Source: Acetobacter orleanensis
GTDB taxonomy: Bacteria; Pseudomonadota; Alphaproteobacteria; Acetobacterales; Acetobacteraceae
DNA length: 60,074 nt
Assembly: GCF_001581005.1 (NCBI RefSeq)
Contig: NZ_LHZV01000051.1
Span: 1 to 60,074, forward strand
Direction: 5' to 3'
Shown one piece after another: positions 8,876 to 18,132 of the stretch. Every line of letters starts with the position of its first letter. The stretch's first letter is position 1. The position numbers were made by a program, and so were the translations under genes. The notes under the pieces are model-generated. The model had not been told where the DNA came from, ran no database searches, and was given only the letters and a program-made list of their open reading frames with translations.

Positions 8876-11731
8876 ATGACTGCTTCTTCACACAAAGGTG
8901 CCAATCCGCTGCGGGATCTTGCCGCTGTGCAGCAATCCCCATGGTTTGACTTCATTCGCCGCTCCTTTGTTGAAGACGGCTCTCTGACCCGCCTTGTGCA
9001 GGAGGATGACGTGCGCGGCGTGACCTCCAACCCCGCCATTTTTCAGAAGGCGATGGGCGAAGGCACGGAATATGACGCCCAGATCCGTGAGGTTCTGGCG
9101 CATGAGATTGTCTCCCCCGGCGCGCTGTATGAAAAGCTGGCCGTGCGGGACATTAAAACCGCAGCCCATATTCTGGCTCCGGTTTATGAAGCGTCCCATA
9201 AAAAAGACGGGTTTGTCAGCCTTGAAGTCTCTCCCTATCTGGCGCGGGACGGCAAAGGCACAACGCATGAGGCCGCCCGCCTGTGGGCCGATGTGGCTGA
9301 ATCCAACCTGATGATCAAAATTCCGGCCACGCCGGAAAGCATCCCGGCCATTCGGGAAACCATCGCGGCGGGCATCAATGTTAACGTCACGCTGATTTTC
9401 GCCCTGTCTGCTTACAAGGCGGTGGTGGAAGCATGGCTGGCCGGACTGGAAGACCTGCATAAAAAAGGCGGGGATCTGTCCAAAGTCGCTTCCGTGGCGT
9501 CCTTCTTCGTCAGCCGCATTGACGGCAAGATTGACGCGGACATTGATCGCCGCGTGAAAGCGGGTGACAAGGATGCCGAAACCCTGAAAGCCCTGCGCGG
9601 CAAGGTCGCCATTGCCAACGCCAAAGAAGCCTACGCTTACTGGCAGGAGATGGTCAAAACCCCGCGTTGGAAAACTTTGGAAGCCGCTGGTGCCCAGCCG
9701 CAACGCCTGCTGTGGGCCTCCACCGGCACCAAGGACAAGGCCTATAGCGATGTTCTGTATGTGGACAGCCTGATTGGCCCGCACACCGTCAACACTGTGC
9801 CGCCCGCGACCATGGATGCTTTCCGTGACCACGGCACTGTTGCTGAAACACTGACGAAGGGACTTGAAGACGCCCGCCATGTGTTGGCGGAAGCCAAGCG
9901 GCTCAAGCTGGATCTGGACGGTGTGACCGCAACACTGGTGGATGAAGGCGTGACCTCTTTTGAGGAAGCGTTTGATAGCCTCCTCGGCTCCGTGGCTGCC
10001 AAACAGCAGGCCATGCTGGCGGACAAGCTGACGGACATGAAAACCAGCCTGCCTGCCCCGCTGGAAGAGGCTGTGCAAAAAGGTCTGGACGCATGGCGCA
10101 AAGACGGCACCATCCGCAAACTGTGGGCTAAAGATGCCTCCGTTTGGACCAATGGCCCGGAAGGGGACTGGCTGAACTGGCTGACTATTGTGGATGACCG
10201 TCTGGCCCACCTGTCCGAACTGGAGAGCTTTCAGGCCGAGGTAAAAGCCCGCAACTTCCATCAGGTTCTGCTGATGGGCATGGGTGGCTCCAGCCTTGGG
10301 CCGGAAGTGCTGGCCATGACCTTTGGCAAGCATGAAGGCTTTGGCCACCTGTACGTGCTGGACAGCACGGACCCGCAGCAGGTTGCCACATTTGAAAAGA
10401 AGATTGATCCGGCCAACACGCTGTTCATCGTCGCCTCCAAATCCGGCGGCACGCTTGAGCCGAACATTATGCTGGCGTATTTCCATGACCTCGCCAAACG
10501 CGCGCTGGGTGAGAAGGCTGGCTCCCATTTTGTGGCCATTACGGACCCCGGCTCCAAGCTGGAAGCACAGGCGAAAAAAGACGGTTTCTGGAAGATTTTT
10601 GCAGGCGACCCGAAAATTGGCGGCCGCTATTCCGTTCTGTCCAACTTCGGCATGGTGCCCGCCGCCGCCGCTGGCCTGCCGCTGAAGCTATTTCTGGAAG
10701 ACGCCCTGCGCGGCGTGCGCATGAGTGACGCCAGCGTGCCGCCAGCCCTCAACCCCGGCGTGATGCTAGGCACCATCATGGGGGTTGCTGCAACACAGTT
10801 CGGGCGGGACAAGCTGACCATTGTCGCCACGCCGCAGATTGCCGATTTCGGCGCATGGATGGAGCAGCTCATTGCTGAGTCCACCGGCAAGCACGGTAAG
10901 GGCATTATCCCGATTGATGATGAAACACTCGGCGGCCCGAAACGCTACGGCACCGACCGCCTGTTTGTTTACCTGCGTCTGGTGCCCGAGCATCGGCATG
11001 AGCAAGATGAAGCCATTGCCACGCTGATTGACGCCGGGCAGCCGGTTATCACCATCAATCTGCACAGCAAGCGCCAGATTGCGCAGGAATTCTTCCGTTG
11101 GGAAATTGCAACGGCTGTGGCCGGGGCGTTTCTGGGGATTGATCCGTTCGATCAGCCGGATGTGGAAGCCAGCAAGGTGGAAACCCGCAAGCTGACGGAT
11201 GCCTATAACCAGACCGGCAAACTGCCTGCGGAACAGCCTTTTGCGCAGCACGGCTCTTTCTCCTTCTTTGCGGACCCGGCCAACGCGAAAGCCCTGAAAG
11301 GCGATAGCGCGGAAGCTATCCTGAAAGCCCATTTCAACCGCGTGAAAGCGGGCGATTATGTCGGCCTGCTGGCCTATATCGAGCGGGACCGCGCCACGAT
11401 GGAATGGATTCAGCACACACGGCTGAAAATCCGCGATGCTAAAACCATTGCCACGGCAGCGGAATTTGGTCCGCGCTTCCTGCACTCCACAGGGCAGGCC
11501 TACAAAGGCGGCCCGGACACGGGCGTTTTCCTGCAAATTACGGCGGATGATGCGAAGGATCTGCCGGTACCGGGCGCCAATTACAGCTTTGGCGTGGTGA
11601 AGGCCGCACAGGCGCGTGGGGATTTTGATGTGCTGGCTGAACGCGGCCGCCGTGCCCTGCGCGTGCATATCCATGGCTCTCTGAAAGACGGGCTGGCTGC
11701 TCTAGCGACCGCTCTGCACGGTGCGCTGTAA
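8876..11731 (+). CDS. tal-pgi: Bifunctional transaldolase / glucose-6-phosphate isomerase
   Basis: A 951-residue fusion. Residues 1 to about 370 are transaldolase (dihydroxyacetone transfer between sugar phosphates), with GVTSNPAIF near 40 and ESNLMIKIPATPESIPAI near 141-158. Residues from about 385 on are phosphoglucose isomerase, with GMGGSSLGPEVL (about 467) and the PGI signature GGRYSVLSNFGMVPAAA (about 581). The fused form is known in acetic acid bacteria. A GTG lies directly before the chosen ATG. AAGGAC eight bases upstream favours the ATG at 8876. It links the non-oxidative branch to fructose 6-phosphate recycling and sits 44 bases before gnd. Confidence 0.97.
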   Translation: MTASSHKGANPLRDLAAVQQSPWFDFIRRSFVEDGSLTRLVQEDDVRGVTSNPAIFQKAMGEGTEYDAQIREVLAHEIVSPGALYEKLAVRDIKTAAHILAPVYEASHKKDGFVSLEVSPYLARDGKGTTHEAARLWADVAESNLMIKIPATPESIPAIRETIAAGINVNVTLIFALSAYKAVVEAWLAGLEDLHKKGGDLSKVASVASFFVSRIDGKIDADIDRRVKAGDKDAETLKALRGKVAIANAKEAYAYWQEMVKTPRWKTLEAAGAQPQRLLWASTGTKDKAYSDVLYVDSLIGPHTVNTVPPATMDAFRDHGTVAETLTKGLEDARHVLAEAKRLKLDLDGVTATLVDEGVTSFEEAFDSLLGSVAAKQQAMLADKLTDMKTSLPAPLEEAVQKGLDAWRKDGTIRKLWAKDASVWTNGPEGDWLNWLTIVDDRLAHLSELESFQAEVKARNFHQVLLMGMGGSSLGPEVLAMTFGKHEGFGHLYVLDSTDPQQVATFEKKIDPANTLFIVASKSGGTLEPNIMLAYFHDLAKRALGEKAGSHFVAITDPGSKLEAQAKKDGFWKIFAGDPKIGGRYSVLSNFGMVPAAAAGLPLKLFLEDALRGVRMSDASVPPALNPGVMLGTIMGVAATQFGRDKLTIVATPQIADFGAWMEQLIAESTGKHGKGIIPIDDETLGGPKRYGTDRLFVYLRLVPEHRHEQDEAIATLIDAGQPVITINLHSKRQIAQEFFRWEIATAVAGAFLGIDPFDQPDVEASKVETRKLTDAYNQTGKLPAEQPFAQHGSFSFFADPANAKALKGDSAEAILKAHFNRVKAGDYVGLLAYIERDRATMEWIQHTRLKIRDAKTIATAAEFGPRFLHSTGQAYKGGPDTGVFLQITADDAKDLPVPGANYSFGVVKAAQARGDFDVLAERGRRALRVHIHGSLKDGLAALATALHGAL

Positions 11732-11778
11732 GAACCCCGCACGTCAGACACGATAAGAAACGATAAGGAAAACTGAGT

Positions 11779-12777
11779 ATGCAGATCGGCATCGTCGGAC
11801 TTGGCAGAATGGGCGGCAACATTGCCGTCCGCCTCACACGGCATGGGCATGACGTGGTGGTGTATGACCGTGACTCCGCAACAGTTGAAAAAGTGGTCTC
11901 CCGCGCGGAAGCTGGGCATGCAGTCGGTGCCAGCAGTCTTGCGGATGTGGTGAGCAAGCTGAAAGGCCCGAAACGGATTGTCTGGTCCATGCTTCCGGCA
12001 GGCGAGATTACGGAAGAAACCGTAATGTCACTCGCGGGCGTGATGCAGCGCGGCGATATCGTGATTGACGGGGGGAACACCTACTACAAAGATGATATCC
12101 GCCGTGCCAAAACGCTGGCTGAAAAAGGCATTGATTATGTTGATGTCGGCACATCTGGCGGCGTGTGGGGGCTAGAACGCGGCTACTGCATGATGTACGG
12201 CGGAGCGAAAGCGGCGGCTGAGCATATCGACCCCATTTTGTCCGCCCTTGCCCCCGGTATTGGCGATATCCCCCGCACCCCCGGCCGTGACCGGGAGGGT
12301 GTGGACCCGCGCGCCGAGCAGGGTTACCTGTATTGCGGCCCGGCAGGCTCCGGCCATTTTGTCAAAATGGTCCATAACGGCATTGAATACGGCATGATGC
12401 AGGCCTTTGCCGAAGGCTTTGACGTGATGTACCGCAAGGACTCCCCGCTGCTGCCGGAAGAGGAACGCTTCTCGCTCAATATGGCGGATATTGCGGAAGT
12501 CTGGCGGCGCGGCAGCGTGGTGTCCTCATGGCTGCTGGACCTGACGGCGCAGGCCATGACCAAAAACGAATCCCTCTCCGAATTCTCCGGAGAAGTCAGT
12601 GACTCCGGGGAAGGCCGCTGGACCATTGAAGCCGCGATTGAAGAAGCCGTGCCCGTCCCGGTCATGACGGCCGCTCTTTTCACCCGCTTCCGGTCCCGCT
12701 CTGGCAATACGTTTGCAGAAAAAGTGCTCTCCGCCATGCGCTATGGCTTTGGTGGGCATGTTGAAACCAAAGAGTAA
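11779..12777 (+). CDS. gnd: 6-Phosphogluconate dehydrogenase (decarboxylating), short form
   Basis: Oxidises 6-phosphogluconate to ribulose 5-phosphate and CO2 while reducing NAD(P)+. At 332 residues it is the short class (the E. coli type has about 470), which in acetic acid bacteria prefers NAD+; the cofactor here is an inference. The Rossmann motif [10 protein letters not shown] is at residues 7-16. [10 protein letters not shown] is at about 97-106, and the substrate and catalytic region [19 protein letters not shown] at about 190-208. AAGGAAAA precedes the ATG. It is co-directional with tal-pgi and followed by a likely terminator. Confidence 0.96.
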   Translation: MQIGIVGLGRMGGNIAVRLTRHGHDVVVYDRDSATVEKVVSRAEAGHAVGASSLADVVSKLKGPKRIVWSMLPAGEITEETVMSLAGVMQRGDIVIDGGNTYYKDDIRRAKTLAEKGIDYVDVGTSGGVWGLERGYCMMYGGAKAAAEHIDPILSALAPGIGDIPRTPGRDREGVDPRAEQGYLYCGPAGSGHFVKMVHNGIEYGMMQAFAEGFDVMYRKDSPLLPEEERFSLNMADIAEVWRRGSVVSSWLLDLTAQAMTKNESLSEFSGEVSDSGEGRWTIEAAIEEAVPVPVMTAALFTRFRSRSGNTFAEKVLSAMRYGFGGHVETKE

Positions 12778-12786
12778 GAGAGTGTT

Positions 12787-12811
12787 CCAGACGGTCTGAG
12801 TAACGGTCTGG
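12787..12811 (+). terminator. Probable terminator after gnd
   Basis: CCAGAC (12787-12792) can pair with GTCTGG (12806-12811). A TATTTTTTG tract follows, inside a second small CAGAG/CTCTG repeat. It may end or attenuate the tkt-tal-pgi-gnd transcript before the HAD phosphatase gene. Confidence 0.5.
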
Positions 12812-12987
12812 CAGAGTATTTTTTGCTCTGAATAGGCAGTTTTGCACCCTCGGTGCCGTGGCATTAGGGCCAGACTGCACTCTGTTCAGACGCACAAAAC
12901 ATGCCAGCCCCGCCCTTGGGCGACTTTTGACACACTCGCTCAGCCCGTATTTTAAAACGCTGACGCCACAGGGAGCGCAAACGCAGC

Positions 12988-13911
12988 ATGACGGTTATGA
13001 CGGTTACCGATAACGCCCTTCACGCAGCTCTTGCGCCCCCATCCTCTCGTATCAGGCTGGTGGTGTCAGACATGGATGGCACCCTGCTGACGCCTGAAAA
13101 GCAGGTTACGCACCACACACTCGCCGCCGTGCAGGCGCTGAAGGATGCGGGTATTCCGCTCTGTCTTGTCAGCAGCCGGCCGCCGAGTGGCATTGAAATG
13201 TATTTTGACGTTCTGGGCCTGCACACGCCCTATGGCGCGCTGAATGGCGGCACGATCCTGAACGCGGATCGCACGGTGCGCTCCCAGCTTGCACTCGACC
13301 CCGGTGCCGTGCAGGACACGCTGGATATGCTGAAAGTCCATAATCTGGATGCATGGCTGTTCCGTGGGCATGAATGGCTGGTGGATAATCCCACCGGGGC
13401 TTATGTGGAAATGGAACGCAAAACCTTACGGATGGACCCGCATATCGTATCCAGCTTTGCAGGCTCCACGTCCGGCATCGGCAAGATTACAGGCTCCACC
13501 GCGGATTATGACGCCGTTGCCCGGCAGGAAGCCGAAATCGGCATGCTGCTGGAAGGCCGCGCCAGCGTTGCACGGTCCAGCCAGTGGTTTCTCGACATCA
13601 CCCCGCTGGATGCCAACAAAGGGAACGCTTTGCGGGAACTCGCCGCGTTCTACGGGATTGACCCTTCGGAAGTGGCCTGCATCGGCGATATGGACAATGA
13701 TATCCCAATGTTCAAAGTCGCGGGGCTATCCATCGCCATGGGGCAGGCGTCTGACTCCGTGGCCGCGCAGGCCCATTTCACAACCGCCGCCAATACGGAT
13801 GAAGGCTGGTCCAAAGCTATTGAAACCTTTGTGCTGCCACGGGCGGTCGCCCTGAATGCTCAGCCCGCCAGCACACCCGCCGCAGGCTCCGGCGGCTCCA
13901 CCGGGCACTGA
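12988..13911 (+). CDS. Cof-type HAD-IIB family sugar phosphatase
   Basis: Haloacid dehalogenase superfamily hydrolase of the Cof/YbiV group, which dephosphorylates sugar phosphates and similar metabolites. It has the nucleophile motif VVSDMDGTLL (about residues 26-35, first Asp catalytic), the SSRPP motif II region (about 62-66), a cap domain and motif IV GDMDNDIPMF (about 233-242). Its place between gnd and pgl suggests it removes dead-end or excess phosphorylated pentose-pathway sugars. That role is inferred. The ATG at 12988 follows GGGAG; a second in-frame ATG lies nine bases on. Confidence 0.88.
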   Translation: MTVMTVTDNALHAALAPPSSRIRLVVSDMDGTLLTPEKQVTHHTLAAVQALKDAGIPLCLVSSRPPSGIEMYFDVLGLHTPYGALNGGTILNADRTVRSQLALDPGAVQDTLDMLKVHNLDAWLFRGHEWLVDNPTGAYVEMERKTLRMDPHIVSSFAGSTSGIGKITGSTADYDAVARQEAEIGMLLEGRASVARSSQWFLDITPLDANKGNALRELAAFYGIDPSEVACIGDMDNDIPMFKVAGLSIAMGQASDSVAAQAHFTTAANTDEGWSKAIETFVLPRAVALNAQPASTPAAGSGGSTGH

Positions 13912-13943
13912 ATGCGGTTTGTGTCAGGAGAGGACTTGATATC

Positions 13944-14687
13944 ATGACAGGACAGAACACCCGCACGGGCAAAGTCTCCGTTTTTGCAGACAAAGCCGCC
14001 GCCTCCCGCCATCTGGCCGACTGGCTGTTGCAGGAAGCTCTGGCCAAACAGAACGGCCCGTTCAGCATCGCCCTTTCTGGCGGTAGCACGCCGCAACTGC
14101 TGTACAGCATGATGGCGTCCGAACCCTACGCCAGCCGTTTTCCGTGGGCGCGGATGCAGTTCTTTCTGGGGGATGACCGCTTTCTGGCGCATGACCATGC
14201 AGACAGCAATTCCGGCATGCTCCACCGCCTACTGTTCTCCCGCGTGCCGGTATCTGCCGAGAACGTGCATCTCATTCCCACAGCAGACACGGCGGAAGAG
14301 GCAGCCAAGGCCTATGAGGCTGAAATGAAGGCTTTTTACGGTGCGGATACGCTTCAGCCCGGCCGACCGCTCTTTGATGTCAATCTGCTGGGGCTGGGCA
14401 GCGATGGCCATACGGCCTCCCTTTTCCCCGGCCAGCCGGTGCTGAAGGAACAGACGGCATGGGTCTCCACCTGTGTCCCGCCCGTGGCCCCCTACACCCG
14501 CCTGACTATGACCTATCCGGCCATTGACGCCAGCCGCCATGTGATTTTTCTGGTGGAAGGCGCGTCCAAGCGGGAGACCGTCGCCAAAGTCCGTGCGCAG
14601 GACCCGGCCTGTCCGGCCAGCGCCATTACCGCCATGGGGGAACTGACCTGGGTGCTGGACCGAGATGCCGCCCCGGCGGACCAGTAA
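13944..14687 (+). CDS. pgl: 6-Phosphogluconolactonase
   Basis: Hydrolyses 6-phosphogluconolactone to 6-phosphogluconate, the second step of the oxidative pentose phosphate pathway. The 247-residue protein shows the DevB/SOL type motifs: ALSGGSTPQLLY (about residues 43-54), FFLGDDRFLAHD (about 73-84) and LLGLGSDGHTASLFPG (about 149-164). AGGAGAGGA lies 7-15 bases upstream of the ATG. It sits between the Cof-type phosphatase and the rpiA-gntK fusion. No glucose-6-phosphate dehydrogenase (zwf) lies in this window, so that enzyme must be encoded elsewhere. Confidence 0.96.
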   Translation: MTGQNTRTGKVSVFADKAAASRHLADWLLQEALAKQNGPFSIALSGGSTPQLLYSMMASEPYASRFPWARMQFFLGDDRFLAHDHADSNSGMLHRLLFSRVPVSAENVHLIPTADTAEEAAKAYEAEMKAFYGADTLQPGRPLFDVNLLGLGSDGHTASLFPGQPVLKEQTAWVSTCVPPVAPYTRLTMTYPAIDASRHVIFLVEGASKRETVAKVRAQDPACPASAITAMGELTWVLDRDAAPADQ

Positions 14688-14780
14688 AAGGCGGAGCAGT
14701 AAAGGCAGGTCAGTAAAACACCGCCAAATCTGCCAGACAAGAAAACCCGACAGACAAGAAACAAGAACAAGGGAAACACC

Positions 14781-16115
14781 ATGACCGGCACCCAGCCAGA
14801 CCCCATCGCCAACCTGAAACAGCAGGCCGCCATCAAGGCCGCAGCCCTTGTGCGGGATGGCATGGTTGTCGGACTTGGAACCGGCTCCACGGCATTTTTT
14901 GTCGTGGCGGAACTGGGCCGCCGCGTGCGGGAAGAAGGGCTGAAAATCTGCGCCATTCCGACCTCCAATGCGACAGAAGCGCAGGCGCGGGAAGAAGGGA
15001 TCCCGCTGACCACCTTTGGCGCTCACCCGGAACTGGACATCACCATTGACGGCGCGGATGAAATTGAGCCGCGCACGCTCAACCTCGTCAAAGGCCGGGG
15101 CGGTGCCCTGCTGCGGGAGAAAATCGTGGCGTCCGCCGCAAAGCAGCTCGTGATTGTGGCAGACGACAGCAAATATGTTGACCATCTGGGCACGCTGTGC
15201 CCGGTGCCGGTGGAAGTCATCCCTTTTGGCTGGGAAAACGTGGCCGTCAGGCTCGGCCAGCTTGGCGCGCATGTCACACCACGCAAGGTACGGGACGGGT
15301 CTTTCTATCTGACGGATGAAAAAAACCTGATTCTGGACTGTGTCTTCGGCCCGATTGAAGACCCGCATGCGCTGGGAGCCGCCATCCATAGTCTGGTCGG
15401 CGTCGTGGAACACGGACTATTTATCGGCATGGCGACGCAGACCATAACCGCCGGGGCAGACGGTATTCGAGTCATTACTCACCCCCACGCCGAAGAACTG
15501 AATGCCGCCTCAACGCATGATCCTTCACGAACTGCGACTCAGGCAATAGCACCGAGTGGCCATGACAACACCCAGACCGTAATGCCCGCGCAGCCGGTGG
15601 CGGCAGGGATCAGAAAACGATTACTGATCCTGATGGGTGTTTCGGGCTCAGGCAAGAGCACCCTTGCGGTAGGCCTACGGAATGAACTGGGCTGGCCGTT
15701 TCAGGAAGGGGATGACCTGCACCCCCCAGCAAACGTCGCCAAAATGGCCGCAGGCATTCCGCTGACGGATGACGACCGCTGGCCTTGGCTGGCGCGCTGT
15801 CAGGAATGGCTGGCCCATTGCGAGCAGACTGGCACCGGCGGCATTCTCACCTGCTCCGCGCTGAAACATGCCTACCGGGACGCACTGCGCAAAGGTGGGC
15901 TGAACCCGATCTTCCTTTATCTGCACACCACGGAATCCGTCTTGCTGGAACGGTTGCAGAACCGGACGGGCCATTACATGCCCCCTACCCTGCTGCCCAG
16001 CCAGTTGCAGACGCTGGAAGTACCGGGGGCTGATGAATGCGCCCTCGCCCTTTCCGCTGATGCCCGACCGGCGGATACCATTGCGGAAATTCTGTCCTAT
16101 CTGAAAACAACCTGA
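14781..16115 (+). CDS. rpiA-gntK: Fused ribose-5-phosphate isomerase A / gluconokinase
   Basis: A single 444-codon frame joins two enzymes. Residues 1 to about 240 are RpiA (ribose 5-phosphate to ribulose 5-phosphate), with GLGTGSTAFF (31-40), TIDGADEIE (about 89-97) and KGRGGALLREKI (about 104-115). A polar linker of about 40 residues follows. Residues from about 278 are a GntK-type gluconokinase with the P-loop GVSGSGKST (about 286-294), EGDDLHPPANVAKM and LTCSALKHAYRD. Gluconokinase makes 6-phosphogluconate, the substrate of Gnd. The two are usually separate neighbouring genes. I see no stop or frameshift at the junction. A ribosome site (AAGGGAAA) precedes the ATG. Confidence 0.95.
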   Translation: MTGTQPDPIANLKQQAAIKAAALVRDGMVVGLGTGSTAFFVVAELGRRVREEGLKICAIPTSNATEAQAREEGIPLTTFGAHPELDITIDGADEIEPRTLNLVKGRGGALLREKIVASAAKQLVIVADDSKYVDHLGTLCPVPVEVIPFGWENVAVRLGQLGAHVTPRKVRDGSFYLTDEKNLILDCVFGPIEDPHALGAAIHSLVGVVEHGLFIGMATQTITAGADGIRVITHPHAEELNAASTHDPSRTATQAIAPSGHDNTQTVMPAQPVAAGIRKRLLILMGVSGSGKSTLAVGLRNELGWPFQEGDDLHPPANVAKMAAGIPLTDDDRWPWLARCQEWLAHCEQTGTGGILTCSALKHAYRDALRKGGLNPIFLYLHTTESVLLERLQNRTGHYMPPTLLPSQLQTLEVPGADECALALSADARPADTIAEILSYLKTT

Positions 16116-16326
16116 CTGTCATAGACTGTTTTAAAAGTTAGAGGCACGATTGGCATGGCGTGGTTGTGACTGAACAGGCAAATTTGCCTCCGCCATGTCA
16201 GAACGTCGGGGCACCGAAGCTCGGAGCATTAGGGGCAAAAGACAGCACAGTCAGACCCCAATCACCAGACCCGGTCGACTTCAGGCGATTTTTGAGACAC
16301 GCTCTTGAGACAAAAGGACCTGTATC

Positions 16327-16557
16327 ATGGGCCATAATTACGCAAAACCGTTGACCTCCGGGCAGAAGATGGACCGGTTACTCTCGCGCATTCCACCCTC
16401 ATGGGCCGTGCGGATTGAACGTGCGGCCGGTACCGCCACATGGCGCGCCACAATCCATGCCCCGGAAAACACCGAAGGCGCGTGGAGTGACGCGCATCAG
16501 GACCCGGCAGACGCATTGGAAGACGCATGGCGGCGCAATCGCACGGTTATCGTCTGA
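16327..16557 (+). CDS. Hypothetical protein (76 aa)
   Basis: A small soluble basic/acidic protein beginning MGHNYAKPLTSGQK. It contains three tryptophans in WAVRIERA, ATWRATIH and EGAWSDAH contexts, then an acidic-to-basic DALEDAWRRNR helix. AAAGGA lies eight bases upstream of the ATG, a good ribosome site. It converges on the next gene with only three bases between stop codons. No known family is recognised, and the arrangement gives no functional hint. Confidence 0.7.
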   Translation: MGHNYAKPLTSGQKMDRLLSRIPPSWAVRIERAAGTATWRATIHAPENTEGAWSDAHQDPADALEDAWRRNRTVIV

Positions 16558-16560
16558 CGC

Positions 16561-16761
16561 TTAACGCACCCGCCCACGCCTGCGCGGCTGGCCTGTAAGC
16601 GGATTGATCTGCTGTTCCCGGATCGGTTTGGGTGTTGTATCCGGCACCACATGGCAAGGAATACCCTCCGCCCGTCGCGCTGCGGCAAAGCGTTCCGCGT
16701 GGCTGAGCTGGGCCGCCTGATAGAGCACCTTATCTCCCAGCATCACTTTATGCTGTCGCAC
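16561..16761 (-). CDS. Hypothetical protein (66 aa), GTG start
   Basis: Small basic protein with a helical segment AAQLSHAERFAAARRAEG (about residues 16-33) and an Arg/Pro-rich tail ending RRRGRVR. The start is a GTG with AAAAGGAC six bases upstream. An internal ATG at 16743 lacks such a site. It is convergent with the preceding gene and divergent from the binding-protein gene at 16854. I recognise no family. The tail could bind nucleic acid, but that is only a suggestion. Confidence 0.6.
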   Translation of the reverse strand: MRQHKVMLGDKVLYQAAQLSHAERFAAARRAEGIPCHVVPDTTPKPIREQQINPLTGQPRRRGRVR

Positions 16762-16826
16762 AGGTCTGTCCTTTTTCTGTCCAGAAAGCCGTCCACTTGC
16801 AACGGCACTCGCTATATTTTAACGTA

Positions 16827-16832
16827 TATAAT
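16827..16832 (+). promoter_or_regulatory. -10 promoter element upstream of the binding-protein operon
   Basis: A perfect TATAAT hexamer lies in a locally AT-rich stretch, 21 bases before the ATG at 16854. The -35 region 17 bases upstream is poor. If used, the leader would be about 15 nt. Confidence 0.5.
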
Positions 16833-16853
16833 ACCATCACGCTGGAATATCTC

Positions 16854-18014
16854 ATGCGCTCTTTCATGCCCCGTAGCGGACTGCTCTGCTCCACATCCGT
16901 CCTGCTCACCCTGCTGGGTGCCGGGGTGGTCACGCCTCTGGTCCTGCCCCAGCACGCCGCAGCGCAGAATACAGCGGCAGCAAAACACCCGGCGGAGAGC
17001 CCCGGCGCACACGTTGTCGCACAGGCCGTGGCCACCATGCCGACTATCAACAATATCCCGGTTTATCCACGCATGGTTACGGATATGAGTGGCACCAGCG
17101 TTGCGCTGGACAAGAGTGCAGCCCGCATTGCGGATCTTTGGTTTGCCCATAACGAAATTACCGTCATGCTGGGCGGGGCGGAGCGCATCAAAGTGACGGC
17201 TGATAAACCCGTTGATCTACCATGGCTGTTTAAAATTGCGCCCGTGCTGCATACGGCGGAAACCGGCATCCGCCCAGAAAGCGCCAACCCGGAAGACCTG
17301 CTAAGCCGCCAGATCGGGCTGGTCTTTGTGCCCACCCACGCCAAAGCGGAAGAACTGCGCCGAACCGGCCTACCCACGCTCGATGCCCATTATATCACGT
17401 TGCCGCAGATGCTCACCTCCGTGGATATGACAGCCGATGCGCTGGCCACACCATACGCCCACCTGATCGCGCATCAGTATCGTGAAAAGCTGGACGGTGT
17501 GCAGCATCTTCTACAGACACGCACGGCATCCCTCCCGGCGTCCGCCCGCCCGCGTGTGCTGCATATTGCGCGCCTCAACCCGTTGCAGATTGATGGGAAA
17601 GATACGCTGATTGACGCTTGGCTTCAGGCAGCGGGCGGCCGTAATGCGGCGGCAGAGGTTTCCGGCAACCATCGGCCCGTCACCTTTGAGCAGATTGCCG
17701 CATGGAACCCGGACATGATCATGATCGGGGCCAATGCGGGGCCACTTGCTGCGGACTCTCCCCTGCGCACCCTCACCGCCTTCCGGCAAGGCAAGGTCTG
17801 GACAAACCCGCAGGGCGTGTTCCCGTGGGACCGTTACGGGTGTGAAGTCCTGCTCCAGCTTGAATGGGCCGCACAGCATATTCAGCCCAACCTGTTCAAA
17901 GATATTGATCTGCGTCAGGACCTGAAAACATTCTACACGCAGTTTTTCCGTTACGCCCTGACGGATGATGATGTGACACGTATTCTGGCGGGACAACCAC
18001 CGGCCACCCCCTGA
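16854..18014 (+). CDS. Periplasmic ABC transporter substrate-binding protein (FecB/TroA-like)
   Basis: Exported binding protein of the iron/cobalamin (FecB/BtuF) type. A signal peptide is clear: a basic start MRSFMPRSG, then a hydrophobic core to about residue 30 and AAA near the cleavage site. The mature part has ARIADLWFAHNEITVMLGG (about residues 90-108), the hinge region around residues 210-240 with LIAHQYREKL, and the lobe 2 motif FEQIAAWNPDMIMIG. The frame is open to 16797, but the ATG at 16854 begins the signal peptide. It leads a cluster with a CLC channel, an ABC membrane protein and an ATPase, so it may feed that transporter. The ligand is unknown. Confidence 0.8.
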   Translation: MRSFMPRSGLLCSTSVLLTLLGAGVVTPLVLPQHAAAQNTAAAKHPAESPGAHVVAQAVATMPTINNIPVYPRMVTDMSGTSVALDKSAARIADLWFAHNEITVMLGGAERIKVTADKPVDLPWLFKIAPVLHTAETGIRPESANPEDLLSRQIGLVFVPTHAKAEELRRTGLPTLDAHYITLPQMLTSVDMTADALATPYAHLIAHQYREKLDGVQHLLQTRTASLPASARPRVLHIARLNPLQIDGKDTLIDAWLQAAGGRNAAAEVSGNHRPVTFEQIAAWNPDMIMIGANAGPLAADSPLRTLTAFRQGKVWTNPQGVFPWDRYGCEVLLQLEWAAQHIQPNLFKDIDLRQDLKTFYTQFFRYALTDDDVTRILAGQPPATP

Positions 18015-18132
18015 AATATCAACCTCCCAGAACAGGAAATAAAATTAGGCCTTCCCTCCGGTAGGAGAAAGCAGGCATTACATGGAGCGTGAGACACCGG
18101 ACAGACGCCCCTCCGCCTGTGCCTGAGCAGCC

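Noticed and set aside
8888..10528. Long open frame (546 codons) on the - strand
   Set aside because: It lies entirely inside tal-pgi, whose coding is certain, and has no ribosome site or recognisable domain. GC-rich genes often leave open antisense frames.
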